Origin: Bacteroidales bacterium
Lineage (GTDB): Bacteria; Bacteroidota; Bacteroidia; Bacteroidales; Paludibacteraceae
Assembly: GCA_022783865.1 (NCBI GenBank)
Contig: JALFYY010000023.1
Coordinates: forward strand, 1 to 64,000
Direction of reading: 5' to 3'
DNA: 64,000 nucleotides
Of the stretch, positions 1 to 9,100 are shown one piece after another. How positions within the stretch are numbered: position 1 is the first letter of the stretch; each line of letters opens with the position of its first letter. The notes beneath the pieces were generated by a model. The model saw only the letters and a program-made list of their open reading frames with translations. It was not told the origin of the DNA and searched no databases. A program made the position numbers and the translations under genes.

Positions 1-120
1 GGAAACGGACAAAGGAGGAAAGACTATTTACTATTGACGGTTTACAATGGACAATTGGACAAGTTACGATTTTGCGGGCGGGGACGCCCACATCCCGACA
101 ACACCGGATATTGGATATTT

Positions 121-142
121 TAGACGGGGCACGCCCCGTCTA
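121..142. repeat. Dispersed palindromic element, copy 1
   Basis: Arms TAGACGGGGC and GCCCCGTCTA flank a two-base centre AC. Close relatives with the same AC centre occur at 39,663-39,680 and 63,706-63,725, always intergenic, so this is a dispersed REP-like element rather than a dedicated terminator. There is no T-run on either side. Confidence 0.7.
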
Positions 143-246
143 TACATCGTCATATCGGGTATTTTAGACGATGTACACACATTGTCTCTATATTATCCCA
201 GCACGAATTAATGATTCATTATATGTTTATCAATGGTACGGCTTGC

Positions 247-274
247 TATGTACGCGCGCGTATGCGTGTACGCA
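247..274. other. Alternating pyrimidine-purine tract (Z-DNA-prone)
   Basis: Twenty-eight bases alternate strictly between pyrimidine and purine, with a CGCGCGCG core and a repeated GTACGC element. Such tracts can adopt Z-DNA under negative supercoiling; that this one does is inference. It lies about 90 bases beyond the terminator of the minus-strand PUL. Confidence 0.5.
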
Positions 275-364
275 ATACTTAATATAAATAATTATAACAA
301 GAACAAGAGATAGGATAAGACAGCATTCCAGCAGCAGATATACACCACAGCTTGACAAGCAGAG

Positions 365-402
365 AAAAAAAAACAAGGACAACCCTTTGGAGATTGTCCT
401 TG
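365..402 (-). terminator. Rho-independent terminator of the PUL
   Basis: On the minus strand a 9-base-pair stem (CAAGGACAA with its complement, arms at 394-402 and 374-382, 11-base loop) is followed by nine T residues (365-373). It lies about 60 bases after the stop of the last PUL gene and is the strongest terminator signal on this strand between 0 and 33 kb. Confidence 0.88.
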
Positions 403-422
403 CCAGATAGCATGCGAATAAT

Positions 423-478
423 GATTATCCGATTGCCCGATTCGTCAATTATTCAATTATCCGATTATTCGATTACTT
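423..478. repeat. Octamer array, 7 units, overlapping a gene end
   Basis: Seven consecutive 8-base units: GATTATCC, GATTGCCC, GATTCGTC, AATTATTC, AATTATCC, GATTATTC, GATTACTT. The last two encode, on the minus strand, the final residues and stop codon of the 828-residue gene, so the array grows out of the coding end. Confidence 0.75.
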
Positions 479-2951
479 GACCGAGTGCGTTGTAGCGTAC
501 ACCGTCACGAACGATAATGAGTTGTCCGTTGATGATGTATTTCTGTACATTCTCAGTAACAGCAGGTGATTCGATTCCCGTATTGAGTCCGTTGTCTTTA
601 TAGAAATAAACGTTATCAACGAAGAAGCACTTCAATGTAGAGAAATTCCAGAAACCGATTTGGAAGAATTTGGTAAGGTCTTGATCTGTCAAGTCGATAT
701 CAATAGCATTCCATTCACCGGCAGTAATATCCAGGGTTTCGGTTATATTGTCACCACCTTTACGCGTAATACCCAACATGATAGAACCGCTCTCTTGTGC
801 ATAGAGGTCAATATGCAATTTGTTATAGCCAGTCAGGTCGGTCGTAGTTTCACCCCAAGCCCAGCCAAAGCAGCCATTCGGTTCTCCATTAGATGTGTAC
901 AGAATAGCATTGTCCTGTTCACCTAAGACTACATTCGTCATAGTAGGATTTGCCCACCAGCCTTGGTTATATTCAGCAGGTGCATGATTTTCAGCATAAG
1001 CATCTGAATAGATAGCATATACATCTTCTGCCGCCTGCAAGGGTTTTACAGCAGCTACAGGAAGAGCCAAAGTAGAAGCCTCTACAGGCACTGCAGCAGC
1101 TTTGTTATCGTTAGCATCGTATGCCACAACAGAGAGGTTGTATTTGGTACCAGCCTGCAAGTTTGCCACTACCACATTTGTGACAGCTTCGGATTTACCA
1201 CCACCGGTAGCCACTTTGGTTTCACCATTGAAAACATCAAAGTTAACAAATCCGCTATTATCCTTGGCAGAGCAAGCCAAAGTAACAGTGAAATAAGAGG
1301 TTGCAACTACAGAAGCTTTTGCATCGGTAGGTATTTCAGCGTCAGCGATAGGATCGCGATAGAAATAGATATTATCGACAGCAATAGTTTTACCGCCCAT
1401 ACCAGCCAACTTGATTTGATATACATTCGCCCAATTACGTTCTTCTGTATAATCAGCAAGCGTCAGATCGATACTATTCCATTGTTGTCCTTTCAGCGTA
1501 GCCGTTTTGAAATGTTCGGTTTTGCCATCGATAGGGAATATATCGACTGTCATATCATCTTCCGCCCAGATATCGAGGTGCCAGTAGAGCATGGCAGCGG
1601 CATTGGCAGTTGTATGGAGTGCCATACCTAAGTAACCAGCGGTGGAAGAAGCCTTATAGTAGTTGTAGCTATTGCCATCGATAGATTCTTTCTTCTCGAG
1701 ATAACCACCACCCCAATCCTGGAAGTCATAGCCCAAGCTGGTATAAGCATCGGAATAGACAGAGAGAACAAGGTTAGCAGGCACTTCCGGTGTAGGAGCA
1801 GCGGTTTGCGGTTTGGTATCGTGAGCCGGTGTAACAACATTCTCCAAAGTGACAGCGTTGTCAGAGATATTGCCCATATCGTCCATTGCATTGATGGTGA
1901 AATTATAGGTCTTATTGGCACTCAGCCCTGTGATAGCAAGGACATTATCCTTTACAGGATAGATACCATTGACGCCATTGGCTTCGTCAACCACTTTACA
2001 AGCAGTAACACCTACGTTGTCGGTAGCAGTAAGATTAACGGTTACCTGGTTCCAATCGATTTTGTCGATAGTAGCGGCAGTGAGGACAGGTTTTTCGTTG
2101 TCGGCAACCGCTTCATAAACCTCAAATTCCCAGATAGAGATACCATAAGCCAAGTTATTATATCCCTGACGGGCAAAAATCTTTATATACTGTGCAGAGA
2201 TTTTGTCAGCAGAGAAGTTGTATTCGTTGTAGTCGTTTTCGGTATTACCTGTTTTAGGTTGTCCGACATAAGTACCCATTACTGTCCAGTGTTCTGCATC
2301 GTTAGAATAGAGCAAATCGTAATCGGTAGGTGCAGCCGTTTCGAACAAGATTTTCACTTTACCGATATTATAGGCTTGTCCGAGGTCCACATACATCCAG
2401 TCGTCGCCCTGGTCAGGATGTTCAGCCGACCAGTGTGTTCCACCTGAAGCCCAGCGAGAACCACGATTGCCATCCACCGCTTCTGCTACAGGAGTTGTGC
2501 TATAGCCTGCAACCACCGGTTTTTTCAATGCAAGATTGACGGTAGGATCAGGTTTAGGAGTGGGATCTCCACCAAGAGTGCCATCGGCATAGTAAACAGT
2601 GAAGACGGCAGTACCATTAGCATGGGTAACTGTTACTTCGGTTTCTTGTGCCGTAAAAGCCGAGAGATAGATGACTACGCCTGCACCTTGTGCAGCATGT
2701 GCTACGGAGCAATCGGTAACAGCAGCAGGGAACGTGCAGTAGATACCTGCTTCGGTAGCGAAACCAGGTTTTTGGATATTGACAACTGCCATACCCTCTG
2801 CCAAGGTCATTTTGTACTTGTCGGTGTATTTTCCGCCACCAGCACCATCACCAATAAAACTGTAGGCAGTCCAATCGATGGCTGCCGACGCCATACTCGT
2901 CACAAACAAGGCTGCGACAAGCATCATTGATCTAAGAATTTGTTTTTTCAT
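465..2951 (-). CDS. Exported multidomain protein: CBM32-like domain, Fn3-like domains, two VYSDAY modules, NALGQ tail
   Basis: An 828-residue exported protein without a recognisable catalytic domain. A signal peptide (about 1-23) precedes a short beta-rich N-terminal domain with the motif GDGAGGG. Residues 138-281 match the F5/8 type C (CBM32) pattern: NLALKKP at the start, VDGNRGSRW, WMYVDLG and a closing WEFEVYE. Fn3-like domains lie near 287-372 and 540-627. Two related modules of about 140 residues (395-533 and 644-786) each begin with Y-S-D-A-Y and end with DN(I/V)YFY. The last 25 residues form a tail with RDGVRYNALGQ, shared with the next two genes and resembling a shortened T9SS sorting tail. 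It is the last gene of the PUL operon. A surface role in beta-glucan capture is inferred from context; no enzyme activity is claimed. Confidence 0.85.
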   Translation of the reverse strand: MKKQILRSMMLVAALFVTSMASAAIDWTAYSFIGDGAGGGKYTDKYKMTLAEGMAVVNIQKPGFATEAGIYCTFPAAVTDCSVAHAAQGAGVVIYLSAFTAQETEVTVTHANGTAVFTVYYADGTLGGDPTPKPDPTVNLALKKPVVAGYSTTPVAEAVDGNRGSRWASGGTHWSAEHPDQGDDWMYVDLGQAYNIGKVKILFETAAPTDYDLLYSNDAEHWTVMGTYVGQPKTGNTENDYNEYNFSADKISAQYIKIFARQGYNNLAYGISIWEFEVYEAVADNEKPVLTAATIDKIDWNQVTVNLTATDNVGVTACKVVDEANGVNGIYPVKDNVLAITGLSANKTYNFTINAMDDMGNISDNAVTLENVVTPAHDTKPQTAAPTPEVPANLVLSVYSDAYTSLGYDFQDWGGGYLEKKESIDGNSYNYYKASSTAGYLGMALHTTANAAAMLYWHLDIWAEDDMTVDIFPIDGKTEHFKTATLKGQQWNSIDLTLADYTEERNWANVYQIKLAGMGGKTIAVDNIYFYRDPIADAEIPTDAKASVVATSYFTVTLACSAKDNSGFVNFDVFNGETKVATGGGKSEAVTNVVVANLQAGTKYNLSVVAYDANDNKAAAVPVEASTLALPVAAVKPLQAAEDVYAIYSDAYAENHAPAEYNQGWWANPTMTNVVLGEQDNAILYTSNGEPNGCFGWAWGETTTDLTGYNKLHIDLYAQESGSIMLGITRKGGDNITETLDITAGEWNAIDIDLTDQDLTKFFQIGFWNFSTLKCFFVDNVYFYKDNGLNTGIESPAVTENVQKYIINGQLIIVRDGVRYNALGQVIE

Positions 2952-2983
2952 CTTTATATAAGTTTAGTTAGTATGATATACAA

Positions 2984-3013
2984 TATCCGGATGTACCGAA
3001 ACACATCCGGATA
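2984..3013 (-). other. Intercistronic hairpin
   Basis: An 11-base-pair perfect stem (TATCCGGATGT and its complement) closes an 8-base loop ACCGAAAC between the 457- and 828-residue genes. No T-run follows, so mRNA processing or stability is likelier than termination. It resembles the hairpin at 4,427-4,456 in the next gap. Confidence 0.7.
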
Positions 3014-3022
3014 GAGATAAGA

Positions 3023-4396
3023 TTATTCGATTACCTGACCCAGCGCATTGTAACGGACTCCGTCACGAATGATGACAAGATGACCGTTCTCGATGAACTT
3101 GGCGATAGAAGTTTCTACAGCAGGTGTAGAGATTCCGTCGGATACCTCTTTATAGAAGTAAACATTGTCGAGGAACATCGTAGCCGGCATACCATCCCAC
3201 TTCAATTGGTAAATATTGTTATAGACCATACCCGGATATCGGCTCAAAAGAATATCAACAGCATTCCATTGATTAGCTACCAGCGCAACGGTTTGCAAAG
3301 ATTCTCCTCCCCAAATCGGACTAAATTTAACAGAGGTTCCTTCCAAAGGATAGATATCCATATGAACAGCCGTATAGCCGGTAATATCGAGCGGTGTACC
3401 TTGCAATTCCCAACCGATGTAGGTGGCATGATACATATAGTATGCCTTTTCACCTTCGGTGAGTTCGCCCTCAACCGCTTTGGTAGGTTGTTCCCAATTA
3501 CCGATAATAAACCTTGTGGCTGCTTCGTAAGCATCGGAATAGACGGAAATTACGTTAGCAGTTTCGTGTGCAGGAGCAGGAGCAGGAGCAGGAGCAGCCT
3601 TAGTAGTAACATCAATAGTGACAGCAGCAGCTGCATTACCTGTTTCGTCTTTAGCTACAACAGAAAGAGCATAGGTAGTGTTGGCTTTGAGACCTGTTAC
3701 CGTGATAGCAGTTTCTACAGCAGAGGCAGCATTTTTGGTAGCAAGAAGAGTTTCACCATCCAATACGTCGAAGACTACAGCACCCGAGTTGTCGGAAGCT
3801 TGGGCTTTGATATTAGCAGTGAAGTATTCAGCCGAAACCAAAGATGCAGTAACATCGGTAGGAGCCTGCGTGTCGTCGTCAACAGCTTGGGAAGTATAGA
3901 AATATATGTTGTTTACCCAGAAAGTGCGACTCGGCACATTATCAATCTTGATTTGGAAAACATTGGTCCAATTAGTAACACCGGTGAACTCAGCAAGTGC
4001 GATGTCGATAGCATTCCACTCACCGGCTTTGATGTTTTTAGTGATACCTACTTCGGCACCGCCATGGATAGGAACGATACGGAGCGACATATCAGCGTCG
4101 GACCAAACATCGAGGTGGAGCGACTCCATAGCCGAACAGTTGAGCGCATTGTCCTCAAAAGTCAGACCGAAATAGCCAAGAGGACCGGTAACAAACTTCT
4201 TGCCATAGGTGTCTTGGGTGAATTGCGTACCCGAACCCCATTCACCGAAACCACAATCAGCACCATAGGCTTCAGCATAAACAGCTTTTACTTGATTAGC
4301 CTTATAAGCAGGCACTGCAGGAGCTGCAGACGGTTCTGCTACTGCGGCAACTGAAACTGCCAGCAAGCAAGCGAGAGAAAAGAAAAGTTTTTTCAT
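3023..4396 (-). CDS. Exported protein with two VYSDAY modules and NALGQ tail
   Basis: A 457-residue paralogue of the 828-residue neighbour, apparently the same architecture without the CBM32-like part. The signal peptide spans about 1-20. A first module (about 37-170) starts V-Y-A-E-A-Y and ends NNIYFY; an Fn3-like domain (about 175-270) contains DNSGAVVFDVLDG, close to the equivalent stretch of the neighbour; an Ala-Pro linker follows; the second module (about 283-421) starts VYSDAY and ends DNVYFY. The tail carries RDGVRYNALGQVIE, identical over its last 14 residues to the neighbour. It sits in the terminal part of the beta-glucan PUL, separated from both neighbours by hairpin-containing gaps of about 70-80 bases. 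A surface glycan-binding role is inference; no catalytic motif is seen. Confidence 0.85.
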   Translation of the reverse strand: MKKLFFSLACLLAVSVAAVAEPSAAPAVPAYKANQVKAVYAEAYGADCGFGEWGSGTQFTQDTYGKKFVTGPLGYFGLTFEDNALNCSAMESLHLDVWSDADMSLRIVPIHGGAEVGITKNIKAGEWNAIDIALAEFTGVTNWTNVFQIKIDNVPSRTFWVNNIYFYTSQAVDDDTQAPTDVTASLVSAEYFTANIKAQASDNSGAVVFDVLDGETLLATKNAASAVETAITVTGLKANTTYALSVVAKDETGNAAAAVTIDVTTKAAPAPAPAPAHETANVISVYSDAYEAATRFIIGNWEQPTKAVEGELTEGEKAYYMYHATYIGWELQGTPLDITGYTAVHMDIYPLEGTSVKFSPIWGGESLQTVALVANQWNAVDILLSRYPGMVYNNIYQLKWDGMPATMFLDNVYFYKEVSDGISTPAVETSIAKFIENGHLVIIRDGVRYNALGQVIE

Positions 4397-4426
4397 AATA
4401 GATAAAGTATTAAATGGTAAATAACA

Positions 4427-4456
4427 TCCTGATGTGTCCCGAAAGGCACATCAGGA
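4427..4456 (-). other. Intercistronic hairpin
   Basis: A 10-base-pair perfect stem (TCCTGATGTG and its complement) surrounds an inner CC-GAAA-GG element, between the 396- and 457-residue genes. No T-run follows on the minus strand. With the hairpin at 2,984-3,013 it shares the pattern GATGT, then CCGAAA, then ACATC. Confidence 0.7.
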
Positions 4457-4473
4457 CAGGAAAATTAACAGGA

Positions 4474-5664
4474 TTATTCGATTAGTTGTCCGAGGGCATT
4501 GTAGCGTATGCCGTCACGAATGATGACCAGTTGTCCGTTTTCCATCCGCTTGGTGCAAGCAGCAGCATTTTCGACATAAGGCAATGCCGTAAAATCTTCG
4601 GGGCAGAACGAAGCGACATCGACATTGTCGAGCGTAACAGCCCAACGTCCGTCCCATGCGGGGTTAGACCACATGACTGTGAACGTACACTGTGCAGGCA
4701 TCTGCGTGTAGGTGATATCAACCGACAGTGTCTTTACACCTTCGCCTGAGGCTATATCTGCGCCCGCCGTGTATGCCGCCGGTTCGGCTCCTGCAGCCTC
4801 CACATAAAGCAAATCGAGGTTAGCAGTGGCTCCCGCCTGATAGTTGGGCACAAGCGTGAGGCGGACGGTGGTAGCATTGAGTTTGTACAACGACATTAAT
4901 GCCCGTCCGTTGGCATCGCCAAACTCGGGATCGCCTCCATGTCCAATGGGGAACGAACAATAGGAAACCGTCTCTGTAGTGAAAGAAACTTCCGCCACAT
5001 TGTCGGAGAGCAGACCGTTGATTTTCTTCGCCGCAACCGACAAGGTGTAAGTCGTACCAGGACGCAAGCCCGTGACGGTGATATTGCCGTCTTGAGGAGT
5101 AAAAGAGCCCAGTTCTGCATCAGCGTTTTTCACCAGATAGGAAGCAATCTTGTCGGCAGGCGTGGCAGCAACGGCAATTACCGCCGCATTGTGCGTAACG
5201 CTTACCAAGGAAGCTTCACCCATGACCGGTTTTTCGGTATCGACCTCGGTACCACCGCATGTCTGCGAGAAATCGGCATCGGTAGGGATGTTATACATAG
5301 CCTCGCCATCGGCATACACCACATAAAAGGCTCCCACATAGATTTTGGGTGCTACAGAGGACTCCACTACTACCAAAAGGCGGTTGCCGTCCTGCTGCAA
5401 ATGCTCGGACACATGATAGCCCCCTACGCCATTGACTTCCATATAGAAATTGGAACCCGCCGCATTGTAACTTGTGAACTCGTCGGCAGACTCGAAGACG
5501 AACTGATACATGTTGTTGCCCAATGAAGAGCAAGTGAGAGCAGCCGTATGCTGCCCATTGGTACTGGTAACAGTTTCACCACAATAGGTAGCAGCAGAAA
5601 CAGCCGTAGCAGCCCCCAAACCAAGCAGGGCCACTGCAATGTGTTTATGTAACTTCATAAGCAT
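4474..5664 (-). CDS. Exported protein with two YC...C modules, Fn3-like domain and NALGQ tail
   Basis: A 396-residue exported protein. The start could be M1 or M3; both give the same signal peptide (ending about residue 25, VSA-A). Two beta-rich modules begin with a Tyr-Cys pair and end with a Cys: residues 27-136 and 235-354; a disulphide joining the ends is plausible. An Fn3-like domain (about 145-231, VTGLRPGTTYTLSVAA) separates them. The tail from about 372 carries IIRDGIRYNALGQLIE, nearly identical to the two downstream genes. A similar YC...C module appears twice in the 1239-residue protein upstream. No enzyme family is recognised. Its place in the PUL and probable T9SS export suggest a surface accessory protein. 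Confidence 0.82.
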   Translation of the reverse strand: MLMKLHKHIAVALLGLGAATAVSAATYCGETVTSTNGQHTAALTCSSLGNNMYQFVFESADEFTSYNAAGSNFYMEVNGVGGYHVSEHLQQDGNRLLVVVESSVAPKIYVGAFYVVYADGEAMYNIPTDADFSQTCGGTEVDTEKPVMGEASLVSVTHNAAVIAVAATPADKIASYLVKNADAELGSFTPQDGNITVTGLRPGTTYTLSVAAKKINGLLSDNVAEVSFTTETVSYCSFPIGHGGDPEFGDANGRALMSLYKLNATTVRLTLVPNYQAGATANLDLLYVEAAGAEPAAYTAGADIASGEGVKTLSVDITYTQMPAQCTFTVMWSNPAWDGRWAVTLDNVDVASFCPEDFTALPYVENAAACTKRMENGQLVIIRDGIRYNALGQLIE

Positions 5665-5683
5665 TAGTTGATAAAATTAGAGG

Positions 5684-6172
5684 TTAGTATTTAAGTGAGT
5701 TGTTTTTACGTAGTTGACCAGCACGACGAATATGAAGGAACAGTCCGTAAAGCCCCAACAACGCCATAAGGAAGAGCAACGCATCGCCTATGGGCGTGGG
5801 CTGCTTGATGTCGGGATTGTCGGGAACGGTTCCTCCCGTCGTGGGCGGTCCGTTGCGACGTGCCACCGAGCCTTGCACATCGAAAGGATTGAGATCTCCA
5901 CTGGAAGCGGGCACATAGGAGGGCACTGCAGCCCCTATCAGTATCTCCACCCTCCGCAGCGAAGGCGAAGGTGCATAATTCCCCATTACAGCAGTTGACC
6001 GGAAAGTTACGCCGGAATGACCGTTCCAAGATTCTCCAGAATGACAGGCAAAAGATATCGTACGGACCGTGGTTGAAGAAGTGGTTTCCATGGGAGAAGG
6101 CATGAAAGCCGCCGTTTGTGCTCCTACAGAGGCAACACAAAGGCAAAGCGCCAGCAAAATACAAGTTTTCAT
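5684..6172 (-). CDS. Small exported protein with C-terminal membrane anchor
   Basis: A 162-residue protein of unknown function. A signal peptide (about 1-18) is followed by a Ser/Thr-rich region, a Gly/Pro/Asn linker and a C-terminal segment PIGDALLFLMALLGLYG followed by basic residues (RRAGQLRKN). That layout (Pro-Ile-Gly-Asp/Glu, hydrophobic stretch, basic tail) recurs at the ends of small exported Bacteroidales proteins and looks like a membrane anchor. The start codon overlaps the stop of the 1239-residue gene by four bases (ATGA), implying translational coupling. It could help display or retain the large neighbour, but that is inference from position only. Confidence 0.75.
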   Translation of the reverse strand: MKTCILLALCLCVASVGAQTAAFMPSPMETTSSTTVRTISFACHSGESWNGHSGVTFRSTAVMGNYAPSPSLRRVEILIGAAVPSYVPASSGDLNPFDVQGSVARRNGPPTTGGTVPDNPDIKQPTPIGDALLFLMALLGLYGLFLHIRRAGQLRKNNSLKY

Positions 6173-9100
6173 AGCGCATCCTCCACATAGATTTTAGTTA
6201 CCTGCGTGCCCATACGCACTATATAGAACCCTGCGGGGAGCCTACGAAGCAATGCCTCGTAGGCATCGAGCGAAGCGAAAGCCCCAAAACGTTGCCCCAT
6301 CACGCCATAGATCTCCCCCTCCAAATGGGTGGTAGGCAAAACATCCGCCGTAGTAACATCGGTTTGCGCATTGAGCCCCAGACGCGGAAGACGGCGGATA
6401 GTAGCCTGTGTGGCATTGACAGCACACTCAAAAGGCTGCAAAGTGACCGTTTCACCCGACTCGAAATAGGCACCTACGGCATCGAGCACATAAGCAGACT
6501 GCAAGCGCCACGGCATCATGGTATTGTTGCCAGAATAGGAGAAATAATCGTCCTGCGGAAGCGAAGGAGCCTCGTATTTTGAGTCTATCTCCTGATAACC
6601 AGCGCCATGGAAGATTACGTACTTATCGTCATAATAGTCGCCAGCGGGCATCATCATGATATAAGGAACATCCTTTTTCGGCAATGCCTCTGCCGAAGAG
6701 ATTGCACGGATGTCCTTCCAATTGGACTTGAAATCGTCTGCCACTACCTCTGCGGCTTTGGCATCGAAAGTACGCAACCAGAAATTGCCTTCCTTCGTTG
6801 CTCCCGCATCGTCAGTATATTGCGCATAGAGGTCGTATTCCTCATTGTCAGCAGGGTCGTAAACCGTTACCTTGGCCACCTCGAAAGGCAACGACAAAGT
6901 TTCCCATATTCCCGGTTTGAAAAGACGCTTGTACTGAATAGGCTGCAAAATGTGTCCGCCTGCAAACTGCGCAAGCGCTCCATGTTCCGGTTCGGCGGGC
7001 AGGTCGTCGTGATGATAGATAACAAAAATACGTTCCGCACAACCCGAACCATCCAAATAGAAGTATTCGGGTGTTGTCAAACGCATTTGCCCTTCCGGCA
7101 ACTCCAACTTGACAGAGAAGCGAATCATACCGTCCGCTCTGTTGGTCAGGTTATCCATCGGCACCTCTCCTTGGAACAAGTGATTATTTACCTTGCGCAA
7201 ATAGGTTTCGTTGACCCTATCAATCTGCAACTCAGGATAGTTGAGGAAAATGGCATTTGCCGCCTCTTTATCGGTATCCAAGTATGTCAGTTGCACTACA
7301 ATGGCATCGTTCATCTCGTTGGGCCACATCTCCAACTTGTAGCCGGTAGAAAAAGCAATATCTTGCTGCCCCTGCCGAATAAGTCCGTCGCCTGCGGCAC
7401 CAAAGAAAGAGCAATAGCCGGCATGGTAATCGGTCCATGTCCATGAGAGCGTAGGCAAATCGAACACGAACTGCGCCTTGGCAGTGGTCAATGAACCAGC
7501 CTTTTGGTTGGCTTCATATAAATCGTTCCAATAGACATAGGGCATATTGCCATCGGTTGTGCCATCAAGAAATGCCACCTTGACTATCTTATATTCTCCC
7601 CCGAGGTTGACATCGCCTACCCATACCGCCTGTTCTCCCTGCCACTCTGCATAGACCGCATCCGTGTGCATATCGTTCCAACCGCCACTTACCAACGTAC
7701 CTACCACAAAGATACTATCCGCCGAAGAAGCAAAGTTGTTGACTCCACGTGCATAGAAAGTGACTTCGGAACCCTCCGATGGAAGATTGAAATGGTGGTC
7801 GTTGGTAGTGCAATGTCCGGGATTCCACGAATTACCATCCGTCAGTTTATACACATGGTGATTTGCAAGACTGACCGTGAGTTTGTAAATACCCGGAATG
7901 GATGTTGTACGGAACTTATAATCGGGATCGTCTAACGCCCACCCGTTCATAGTACCGGAAAGGTACAACTCAACATAATCGCCCAAGGTCGTGAAAGACA
8001 CTGTTATAGCATTGTCGGACTGATTGCCGTCTGCATCGATTGCCCAAATCTGTGCCGTGTGCAATGCCGATTGAGGTATATCTTGAAAATGGAGGATTCC
8101 GTCGGTTGCCGTAGTAGTGAAATCGTATTGATTTCCGCCTTGGGTGAGCACCACCTGATATCGCATTTCCGCAAACGGCGTTGTATCGTCCACCGCACTC
8201 ACCGCTATGTCTGCAGTGGTAGTAGTGACATTCTCCACCTCAGCATAAATCATGTGGGGACGATAGTCTTCCTCCGCATGATAGCATTCGCCATACACCT
8301 CAAACTCGTAGAAACTCAACTTAGGCTGTTTAGAGGATATACGCAAATAACGTCCTATAGCAGGCACCTCGTAATCGATAAACTTATGTGTTTCGGGGGC
8401 AGTGGTATAATGCACCAATGGCGACCAACTAATGCCATCGACAGAGGAAGCAATCGTATAATCGGAAAAATCTTGGTTTTCAAAATTGATTCTGACTTTC
8501 TGCACTTTGCGTATCTCTTCCAAATCGACCTGCCACCAACATTCTCCCACAGGTGCTCCCCAACCACTCCAGCGGGAATTTATGTTCCCATCCACGGCTT
8601 TGCCTGGAAGCACATCATTGCCCTGACTAAAGCTTGCTTGACACGGTTTACCCAATGCCATATTGCCTGCAGGACCATCAAATTCGGGCAAGACTTGCGG
8701 CTCGGAACAATTGTAGAAAGCATCCACCGCCTCCACCTGCAAATGATAGCGACGGCATGAAACCAAACCAGTAAGCAGTACATTGTTGTCGTCAGGTGTG
8801 GTAGCAATCCGCCAACGCTGTCCGCTATTCAAATCGGTGACCAGAAAATCGCAGACCGCCTCTATTTGTCCATCGCGGACCACTTCCGCATTTAACTTCA
8901 ACTGCACAGAAGCATTGTCTTCGTCAGCAGACACAAGTTCTGCATGCGTGACAACAGGTTTAATATCGTCGGTTTCCACCAAACCGGAGCCATATACACG
9001 GAACTCCCAAATGCTCATTCCCCACTGATTTCCTAAAGAATTGGCGTAAGACTTGATGCGGACATAGCGTGCCGCCCCTGAAACAGTGTAAACATTCTTA

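Larger units (their letters stand above)
1..364. other. Intergenic region with palindromes, no gene seen
   Basis: No convincing coding frame. It holds loosely octameric sequence around 25-70 (GGACAATT-like units), a GGGCG/CGCCC inverted repeat near 74-88, a perfect 10-base-arm palindrome at 121-142 (TAGACGGGGC with a two-base centre), and the alternating tract at 247-274. The palindrome recurs with changes at 39,663-39,680 and 63,706-63,725. Confidence 0.6.
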
